DNA of 64,000 nt from Crenothrix sp. D3 (GTDB lineage: Bacteria; Pseudomonadota; Gammaproteobacteria; Methylococcales; Methylomonadaceae), in NCBI GenBank assembly GCA_002134785.1, contig MBQZ01000014.1, positions 1 to 64,000 on the forward strand. The letters run 5' to 3'. Below are positions 58,051-64,000 of this stretch, piece by piece. Position numbers and translations under genes: made by a program. Under the pieces are notes generated by a model. That model worked only from the letters and a program-made list of their open reading frames with translations. It did no database searches and was not told where the DNA came from. Numbering within the stretch: the first letter of the stretch is position 1; the number at the start of each line of letters is the position of its first letter.

Positions 58051-60027
58051 GTGGAATCGAAACGCTTATTATCGACAGAGGAAGAAGCACAATGGCAAGA
58101 ACTGAGTCGTCATATTGAATGGGCAGAACGCTTTAGCTTGATTGTGTTATTTGTCGAAGATGCGTTACTGGCAGAACACTTTAAACAACGTTTACAAAGC
58201 GAATTGCAAGGACGCGTGTCTACGCTACTCATTTTACAACCCACACAGCCAGACACCTTAACGCTTGATATTTTTAACGCCTTACAACACACGCTGATTC
58301 CTCATACGATTGTGCCGTGCTGGTTAGAACTGCATCAATACCTTTTAGATGAATGGTTAAAAGCTCTCGATAACTTCTTTGCCCGTTTCAATGAAAACCG
58401 CGACCGTATTCGCCGCGACCATCCACGCCCGTTTATTATTTTATTGCCGCTGGCGTATAAAAGCCGCTTACGCAATATCGCCCCTGATTTATGGTCAGTC
58501 AGAAACCACACCGATGAGTTAAGAGCCAGTCAAGTCGCACCTACATTCCATATTAATCATGACCGTGTGGCTTTTGATAAAGTTGAATTGCCGCTGACGG
58601 TTGATGAACAAGCATTAACCAGCCCTGAAATCCGTGAATGGCAACGGGTCAAAGATACTGCTATTGCTGATAGAGAACTGCTTTTGGTGACAGGTCAGGC
58701 GTTTAATGCTGCTTTATATTTAGGGCAATGGGCATTAGCGGAAACTTTAGCTCAACAACAGATTACACTTACCCATAAGATAATTGCAGATACAGGGGGA
58801 AACGCACTAACGTTGCGTGACTTGAGTGTCGCTTTAGAGAAATTGGGTAACATAAAAAAGGCATTAGGGCATTATGAGGAAGCTTACTATGCTTATAATG
58901 AAAGTTTACAAATTCTCCGTAAATTACAAGAACAACTAGGCGCACAGCTTGAATTATTGCGGGGTTTAAGTATCTCGTTAAATAAAGTCGCTGGTATAGA
59001 TCAAACCCTAGGACGTTATGAAGCGGCCTTAACAGGCTATAACGAAAGTTTGCAGATTCGCCGTGAGTTAAAAGAAAAACTAGGCGCGACACCCAAAGTG
59101 CTACGCGATTTAAGTGTCTCGTTAAGTAACGTAGCTAATATAGATGAAACTTTAGGACGTTATGAAGCGGCTTTAACAGGCTATAACGAAAGTTTGCAGA
59201 TTTGCCGTGCGTTAAAAGAGCAACTAGGCACAACACCGCAAGTGTTACGCGATTTAAGTATCTCGTTAGATAGAGTCGCTGATATAGACAAAACCCTAGG
59301 ACGTTATGAAGCGGCTTTAACAGGCTATAACGAAAGTTTACATATTTGCCGTGACTTAAATGCACAACTAGGTGCGACACCGCAAGTGTTACGCGATTTA
59401 AGTTTATCATTAATAAGAGTAGCTCTTATAGACGAAGCTTTAGGGCGTTATGAAGCGGCTTTAACAGGCTATAACGAAAGTTTGCATATTTTCCGTGACT
59501 TAAAAGCACAACTAGGTGTAACACCGCAAGTGTTACGCGATTTAAGTTTTTCGTTAAATAAAGTCGCTGATATAGACAAAACCCTAGGACGTTATGAAGC
59601 GGCTTTAACAGGCTATAACGAAAGTTTGCATATTTTCCGTGACTTAAAAGCACAACTAGGTGTAACACCGCAAGTGTTACGCGATTTAAGTTTTTCGTTA
59701 AATAAAGTCGCTGATATAGACAAAACCCTAGGACGTTATGAAGCGGCTTTAACAGGCTATAACGAAAGTTTACAAATTCGCCGTGAATTAAAAGCACAAC
59801 TAGGCACGACACCCGAAGTATTACAAGATTTAAGCATTGCACTCGAAAGATTGGCTGATTGTGAAGTCAGCTTACAACACCACGATAAAGCACTAGCCGC
59901 CTATCAAGAATGTTTACCACTCTTAGAGCGGCTACAAGCCGCGCTGGATTTCGACCAGTATTCCAAACGCATCAACGAAGTAAAAACAAAAATTTCCACC
60001 TTAACCGAGTTAATCAACAAAACTTAA
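58051..60027 (+). CDS. TPR repeat protein partnered with the ATPase
   Basis: 658 residues with GTG start. Residues about 1-195 form an alpha/beta domain (FSLIVLFVED, STLLILQPTQPDTLT, PRPFIILLPLAYK, APDLWSVRNHTDE) that looks like an NTPase-type fold without a P-loop. From about 250 to 600 follow about eight TPR units of 48 residues with the core LGRYEAALTGYNESLQI and a RDLSxSLxxVA helix. Two adjacent units are identical at DNA level (period 144 bases). A degenerate unit and a helical end close the protein. Likely a protein-protein interaction scaffold or sensor for the upstream ATPase. No membrane segment. Confidence 0.85.
   Translation: MESKRLLSTEEEAQWQELSRHIEWAERFSLIVLFVEDALLAEHFKQRLQSELQGRVSTLLILQPTQPDTLTLDIFNALQHTLIPHTIVPCWLELHQYLLDEWLKALDNFFARFNENRDRIRRDHPRPFIILLPLAYKSRLRNIAPDLWSVRNHTDELRASQVAPTFHINHDRVAFDKVELPLTVDEQALTSPEIREWQRVKDTAIADRELLLVTGQAFNAALYLGQWALAETLAQQQITLTHKIIADTGGNALTLRDLSVALEKLGNIKKALGHYEEAYYAYNESLQILRKLQEQLGAQLELLRGLSISLNKVAGIDQTLGRYEAALTGYNESLQIRRELKEKLGATPKVLRDLSVSLSNVANIDETLGRYEAALTGYNESLQICRALKEQLGTTPQVLRDLSISLDRVADIDKTLGRYEAALTGYNESLHICRDLNAQLGATPQVLRDLSLSLIRVALIDEALGRYEAALTGYNESLHIFRDLKAQLGVTPQVLRDLSFSLNKVADIDKTLGRYEAALTGYNESLHIFRDLKAQLGVTPQVLRDLSFSLNKVADIDKTLGRYEAALTGYNESLQIRRELKAQLGTTPEVLQDLSIALERLADCEVSLQHHDKALAAYQECLPLLERLQAALDFDQYSKRINEVKTKISTLTELINKT
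59446..59771 (+). repeat. Tandem 144-bp repeats inside the TPR gene
   Basis: The sequence from about 59446 recurs exactly 144 bases later (for example GTGTTACGCGATTTAAG at 59530 and at 59674) over roughly 180 bases. Units before and after are clearly related but have diverged. In frame, so copy number can change by 48 residues. Confidence 0.85.
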
Positions 60028-60056
60028 TCCCATTCCACGCGCATTAATGAATAAGC

Positions 60057-60089
60057 AGATCTGCGAGGTTTTGAAAACCTCGCAGGTCT
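60057..60089. repeat. CTGCGAGG hairpin repeat
   Basis: Perfect arms CTGCGAGGTTTT (60061-60072) and AAAACCTCGCAG (60074-60085) around one base, partly extended by AGAT/GTCT. It lies between the TPR gene and the TauE gene; no U-run, so it is a repeat or weak terminator. Confidence 0.6.
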
Positions 60090-60123
60090 TGATGAAGCCA
60101 ATACCCTCTATTTCGAGATAACA

Positions 60124-60915
60124 ATGACAGATATTTTTTTAGCCTGCATTCTGCTGGGCATGGTAACGGGTGTTTTAGCGGGTTTGTTTGGTATTGGCGG
60201 TGGCTTGGTGATTGTGCCTGTGCTAGTCATGTTATTTTCTGCCCATCATTTCCCTGCGGAGTTGATATTGCTGATGGCGGTAGCAACTTCGTTGGCGACG
60301 ATTATTTTTACCGCGATTTCTTCAGTGATTGCTCATCATCGTTTAGGGTCGTTATTATGGGCTAAGGTGTTTAGTTTAAGCCCTGCGATTATGCTCGGTG
60401 CGGCATTGGGCGCGGTGGTAGCAAAACAAATGAGTGCGGAGTATTTGCGGTTAATTCTAGTGGCGTTTTTACTCTATGTCGGCGTACTTATGGCGTTACA
60501 AATCAAGCCTAAAGCAGGTGTGGCTAAGCCCTCAAAGCGGTTGGATGCTTTTGTGGGTGTTATTATTGGTTTGTTGTCTGCGATTGTCGGTATTGGTGGC
60601 GGTACGTTGACTGTGCCTTATTTAGTGCATGGACAACACACCATGCGGCAAGCGGTAGCGGTGGCAAGTGCGTGTGGTTTGCCGATAGCCATAGTCGGTA
60701 CAATCAGTTATGTGTTGCTGGGTTGGCAAGATGTACGTTTGCCAGAAGGGTGCGTCGGTTATGTTTATTTACCTGCGTTTTTAGGCACGGGCTTGAGTAG
60801 TATTTTTACCGCCCCGCTAGGTGCAAAACTGGCGCATAAACTACCCGCCGCGACGTTAAAACGCTATTTTTCGCTGTTGCTGTTTATTATGGCGGCTAAA
60901 CTACTGTGGCATTAA
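60124..60915 (+). CDS. TauE/SafE-family membrane transporter
   Basis: 263 residues with about eight membrane helices in two halves, each carrying the family glycine motif (GLFGIGGGLVIVPVL near 20-35 and SAIVGIGGGTLTVPYL near 155-170). Members export sulfite, sulfoacetate or similar organosulfur anions; substrate here is unknown. It is alone in its transcription unit as far as I can see. Confidence 0.88.
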   Translation: MTDIFLACILLGMVTGVLAGLFGIGGGLVIVPVLVMLFSAHHFPAELILLMAVATSLATIIFTAISSVIAHHRLGSLLWAKVFSLSPAIMLGAALGAVVAKQMSAEYLRLILVAFLLYVGVLMALQIKPKAGVAKPSKRLDAFVGVIIGLLSAIVGIGGGTLTVPYLVHGQHTMRQAVAVASACGLPIAIVGTISYVLLGWQDVRLPEGCVGYVYLPAFLGTGLSSIFTAPLGAKLAHKLPAATLKRYFSLLLFIMAAKLLWH

Positions 60916-60969
60916 ATGTATGCTACGCTTTTAACTTACATCATTGATGTTACGCACAAGAAAATTTTT

Positions 60970-61089
60970 GTCCACGAAAGACACGAAAAGCACGAAAAAG
61001 ATTAAAAAAAATAATAATGTGTATGACTCAGCGCGTGGACAAGACACATTAGCTTTGATTTTTTTGTGCCTTTCGTGCTTTTCGTGGAC
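60970..61089. repeat. Inverted pair of CCACGAAAG repeats upstream of dapF
   Basis: Left arm GTCCACGAAAGACACGAAAA (from 60970) and right arm TGCCTTTCGTGCTTTTCGTG near 61067-61086 are inverted versions of one repeat that also occurs at 5802-5820. The left arm translates to the [12 protein letters not shown]-like sequence that falsely extends dapF upstream. Confidence 0.7.
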
Positions 61090-61141
61090 TATTGCTTTTT
61101 CATGCGTAATATCAGCTACTCACACCATTCAAATAAATATC

Positions 61142-61969
61142 ATGATTCACTTTACTAAAATGCACGGACTCGGCAATGATTTTGTCGTTATTGACGCAAT
61201 CAACCAAGCCATTAATTTAAGCCCTGAACAAATCCGCTTTATGTCGAATCGGAATTTTGGCATCGGTTTCGATCAATTATTGCTGGTGGAAAAACCCATT
61301 AGTGACAACGCGGATTTTAAATACCGTATTTTTAATGCCGATGGCAGTGAAGTTGCACAATGCGGTAATGGTGCGCGGTGTTTTGCCCGTTTTGTGCGCG
61401 ATAAAAAGTTGTCGAATAAAAACGAAATTCGCGTTGATACCAATGCAGGGCAGTTATTATTGTGCTTTGATGCTGATGGTTTGATTACTGTGAATATGGG
61501 TGTGCCGCGTCATTCACCGTCTGACATTCCGTTGTTAGCTGAACAGGAATCTGTGCTGTATAGCGTAGTGATTGATGAGCAAACCTACCAATTTGGCGCA
61601 GTATCTATGGGCAATCCTCATGCGGTTATTTGTGTTGAGAATGTGGCAACCGCGCCTGTCGCTGAATTGGGCAAAGCCTTAGAAAGCCACGCATTGTTTC
61701 CTGAACGCGCTAATATTGGCTTTATGCAGGTTATCAATCGCCATTCCATAAAATTGCGGGTTTATGAACGCGGCGCAGCAGAAACGCTAGCGTGTGGCAG
61801 TGGCGCGTGTGGTGCTGTAGTCACTGGCATTGAGCAAAATCTATTGGATAGTCCTGTGGTGGTGGAATTAGCAGGCGGCACATTAACCATAAGTTGGGCA
61901 GGACGCAGTGAACCTGTGTGGATGATAGGCGCGGCGGTCGCAGTTTTTGATGGTGTAATAACACTGTGA
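61142..61969 (+). CDS. dapF: Diaminopimelate epimerase
   Basis: 275 residues from ATG 61142 ([18 protein letters not shown]), the family start. A frame open from 60944 would add 66 residues derived from a dispersed repeat and a chance hydrophobic run. The two catalytic cysteines are visible: C74 in [10 protein letters not shown] and C218 in [12 protein letters not shown]. Converts LL- to meso-diaminopimelate for lysine and peptidoglycan. xerC starts on the last bases of dapF, a common gammaproteobacterial pair. Confidence 0.97.
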   Translation: MIHFTKMHGLGNDFVVIDAINQAINLSPEQIRFMSNRNFGIGFDQLLLVEKPISDNADFKYRIFNADGSEVAQCGNGARCFARFVRDKKLSNKNEIRVDTNAGQLLLCFDADGLITVNMGVPRHSPSDIPLLAEQESVLYSVVIDEQTYQFGAVSMGNPHAVICVENVATAPVAELGKALESHALFPERANIGFMQVINRHSIKLRVYERGAAETLACGSGACGAVVTGIEQNLLDSPVVVELAGGTLTISWAGRSEPVWMIGAAVAVFDGVITL

Positions 61970-62880
61970 ATAGCGATGCTAAACAACAGTTAGCCGACTT
62001 TTTTCAGCAACTCGAAGTGGAAAAACGCGCTTCGCCTCATACTATTAAAAGCTACCAGTTTGATATTCAGCATTTAATCACTTATTGCTCCGCTAAAAAT
62101 TTAGAAAAATGGGCTGATGTACAACAAGCGGATATTCGCGCTCATATTGCCAGTCGTCATCGACAAGGCATTAGCAGTAAAAGTTTACAGCGCGAATTAT
62201 CAGCAATTCGGAGTTTTTATCGGTATTTGTTAAAAAACCAGTTGGTTGAAGTGAATCCAGCGCACTATGTTAAAGCTCCCAAAGCGGCGCGATTGTTACC
62301 TAAAACATTAGATGTCGATCAAATCACAGGGTTGTTAGAAGCAGGCACGAGTTCCGATTTAGAAATCCGCGATGTGGCAATGTTTGAATTATTTTATTCT
62401 TCAGGTTTGCGATTGAGTGAACTTGCCGCACTGGATTTGAATGATTTGGATTTAGCGGATAAATCGTTGCTAGTGCGTGCAGGTAAAGGCGGTAAAGCTC
62501 GATTATTACCCGTTGGCAGTAAAGCGATTACGGCGATTAATGCGTGGTTAGCACAACGAAAAACGCTGGCTATTGGTGAAACAGCGGTGTTTACGTCCAA
62601 TCGAGGTTTCCGATTAGGACACCGTAGTATTGAATTGCGCCTTGAACGTTGGTGCAAGACAAAAGGTATTACAGAGCGCGTTTATCCGCATAAACTCAGG
62701 CATTCGTTCGCCAGTCATTTATTAGAATCAAGTCAGGATTTAAGCGCGGTGCAGGAATTGTTGGGGCATAGCAGTTTGTCTACTACGCAAATTTATACCC
62801 ATTTGAATTTTCAACATTTAGCGGAAGTGTATGATAACGCGCATCCGCGTGCTAAGAAGAAATCTACTGTAGAGAAGTAG
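61966..62880 (+). CDS. xerC: Site-specific tyrosine recombinase XerC
   Basis: 304 residues with a GTG start that overlaps the dapF stop (GTGA). SAM-like N-terminal domain ([15 protein letters not shown]), then the catalytic set R149 (SSGLRLSEL), K174, H242/R245 ([11 protein letters not shown]), H268 (LGHSSLSTT) and nucleophile Y277. Resolves chromosome dimers at dif with XerD. Confidence 0.96.
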   Translation: MNSDAKQQLADFFQQLEVEKRASPHTIKSYQFDIQHLITYCSAKNLEKWADVQQADIRAHIASRHRQGISSKSLQRELSAIRSFYRYLLKNQLVEVNPAHYVKAPKAARLLPKTLDVDQITGLLEAGTSSDLEIRDVAMFELFYSSGLRLSELAALDLNDLDLADKSLLVRAGKGGKARLLPVGSKAITAINAWLAQRKTLAIGETAVFTSNRGFRLGHRSIELRLERWCKTKGITERVYPHKLRHSFASHLLESSQDLSAVQELLGHSSLSTTQIYTHLNFQHLAEVYDNAHPRAKKKSTVEK

Positions 62881-62881
62881 C

Positions 62882-62920
62882 ATGACTACCAGTCCTTTAA
62901 AGGACTGGTAGTCATTTTAT
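62882..62920. terminator. Perfect palindromic terminator after xerC
   Basis: Arms ATGACTACCAGTCCTTT (62882-62898) and AAAGGACTGGTAGTCAT (62899-62915) form a 34-base perfect palindrome, followed by TTTAT. Directly after the xerC stop; likely acts as terminator. Confidence 0.7.
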
Positions 62921-62921
62921 A

Positions 62922-63031
62922 TGGCTAACGCAGTATAAATTGATTAAAAACCGTCCGCCCTGAGTTTCTCGAAGGGCTATGGTGGTTCGACAAGCTCACC
63001 ACGAACGGCATCATTGTATTGTACTTTCGTT
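62922..63031. repeat. Palindromic dispersed repeat, copy 2
   Basis: Starts with the same GCTAACGCA flank as the copy at 2.8 kb, then ATAAATTGAT, ACCGTCCG, a CCTGAGTTTCTCGAAGGG segment, GGTTCGACAAGCTCACCACG and CGAACGGCATCATT. Non-coding, between xerC and the 3' end of rho. Confidence 0.65.
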
Positions 63032-63034
63032 ATA

Positions 63035-64000
63035 TTAACGTTTCATCGAATCAAAAAAATCAACATTAGTTTTGAAATCTTTCAGTTTACCGATTAAGAA
63101 TTCAGAAGCCGCTGTTTCGTCCATTGGTTGCAGTATTTTCCGCAATATCCATGTTTTTTGTAGCGTATCGGGATCAACTAAATATTCTTCACGACGTGTG
63201 CCAGAACGGTTGATGTTAATCGCAGGGTAAATACGTTTTTCAGCGATTTTTCTATCCAAATGCAGCTCCATGTTGCCTGTGCCTTTGAATTCTTCATAAA
63301 TCACTTCGTCCATACGCGAACCCGTATCAACCAACGCAGTGGCGATAATGGTTAAACTTCCGCCTTCTTCAATATTTCTTGCCGCACCAAAAAAGCGTTT
63401 GGGTTTTTCTAATGCGTTAGCATCGACACCACCTGTTAGAATTTTGCCTGATGACGGCACAACGGTGTTATACGCTCTGGCTAAACGGGTGATGGAATCT
63501 AATAAAATCACCACGTCATGTTTATGTTCGACTAAACGACGGGCTTTTTCGATAACCATTTCCGCGACTTGGACGTGACGGGTGGCGGGTTCATCAAAGG
63601 TACTGGAAATAACTTCGCCGCGTACACAGCGTTCCATTTCGGTGACTTCCTCAGGACGTTCATCGATGAGTAAGACAATCAAATAACATTCAGGATTTTG
63701 TTCAGCAATCGCTTGTGCCAAGGCTTGGATAATCATGGTTTTACCCGCTTTTGGCGGTGACACGATTAATCCACGTTGACCTTTACCAATCGGGGCGATT
63801 AAGTCGATGATACGACCTGTTAAATCTTCGCTAGTGCCGTTGCCTTGTTCGAGAACAAAACGTTGTTTAGCAAATAGCGGGGTAAGGTTGGAAAAGGTGA
63901 TTTTATTTTTGGTATTTTCGGGGGGTTCAAAGTTGATTTGATCGACTTTGAGCATCGCAAAATAACGTTCGTTATCTTTAGGCGGTCTGATTTTGCCGCT
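63035..64000 (-). CDS. rho: Transcription termination factor Rho, C-terminal part (cut by window edge)
   Basis: The frame is open to the last base (first visible residues [19 protein letters not shown]), so the N-terminal about 100 residues lie outside. Visible: Walker [27 protein letters not shown] (Walker B), the Q-loop region [18 protein letters not shown] and the R-loop end [10 protein letters not shown]. An internal Met (63955) is not the start. Hexameric RNA helicase that ends transcription, working with NusG. Confidence 0.97.
   Translation of the reverse strand, partial: SGKIRPPKDNERYFAMLKVDQINFEPPENTKNKITFSNLTPLFAKQRFVLEQGNGTSEDLTGRIIDLIAPIGKGQRGLIVSPPKAGKTMIIQALAQAIAEQNPECYLIVLLIDERPEEVTEMERCVRGEVISSTFDEPATRHVQVAEMVIEKARRLVEHKHDVVILLDSITRLARAYNTVVPSSGKILTGGVDANALEKPKRFFGAARNIEEGGSLTIIATALVDTGSRMDEVIYEEFKGTGNMELHLDRKIAEKRIYPAININRSGTRREEYLVDPDTLQKTWILRKILQPMDETAASEFLIGKLKDFKTNVDFFDSMKR

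Noticed and set aside
58900-59800. Regularly spaced repeats as a CRISPR array
   Set aside because: Period 144 bases, repeats coding in one continuous frame with TPR sequence, no short unique spacers.
59135-59842. Minus-strand repetitive reading frames opposite the TPR gene
   Set aside because: They repeat only because the TPR DNA repeats; protein content is unlike any known family and there is no ribosome site.
60944-61141. 66-residue N-terminal extension of dapF
   Set aside because: Encoded by a dispersed repeat; the family start is [14 protein letters not shown] at 61142.

Overview
The window looks like a chromosomal segment of an AT-rich gammaproteobacterium with a respiratory, probably chemolithotrophic or methylotrophic lifestyle. 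The full-length secE-nusG-rplKAJL-rpoBC-str-S10-spc-alpha block, E. coli-like r-proteins, a proteobacterial petABC bc1 complex, ubiG, a NAD-linked hydrogenase module (hoxFUY) and a NuoL/NuoM/NuoM-type cluster point that way. Sulfur-oxidiser (Thiotrichales) or methanotroph (Methylococcales) relatives are my best guess, but nothing here settles the genus.

Layout. 1-1.65 kb is a graveyard of three insertion-sequence remnants (IS1595, IS5, IS110). 1.65-8.9 kb carries minus-strand metabolic genes: a bifunctional NadM-Nudix protein, an AdhE lacking most of its aldehyde dehydrogenase half, an unknown membrane-anchored protein, and hoxY-hoxU-hoxF without hoxH. A broken IS3 copy (about 9.1-9.6 kb) separates these from petABC (9.9-12.6 kb). 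13-17.7 kb holds sufT and the housekeeping run nusB-thiL-pgpA and ubiG-gph-yciK. From 17.8 to 48.1 kb everything is on the plus strand: tRNA-Tyr, -Gly, -Thr, -Trp, then secE through rplQ, including an rpmJ of 37 codons. The usual second tuf slot between tRNA-Thr and tRNA-Trp is empty.

48.2-49.4 kb is a small islet with an exported cysteine-rich protein, an XRE regulator with a coiled coil and hairpin repeats. 49.4-56.6 kb (minus) has two NuoM-like and one NuoL-like membrane proteins, an O-methyltransferase, yajQ and cca. 56.8-60.0 kb (plus) is the most unusual part: a P-loop ATPase and, 2 bp later, a TPR protein built from 48-residue repeats, two neighbouring units being identical at DNA level. 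60.1-62.9 kb has a TauE/SafE transporter, dapF and xerC, and rho runs off the right edge on the minus strand.

Several short dispersed repeat families occur: a palindromic CCGTTCG...CGAACGG element (2.8 and 62.9 kb), a CCACGAAAG... repeat (5.8 and 61.0 kb), a CTGCGAGG hairpin (60.06 kb) and GTACAAAC hairpins (48.2 and 49.4 kb). They lie next to gene truncations and disturb automatic start calling.
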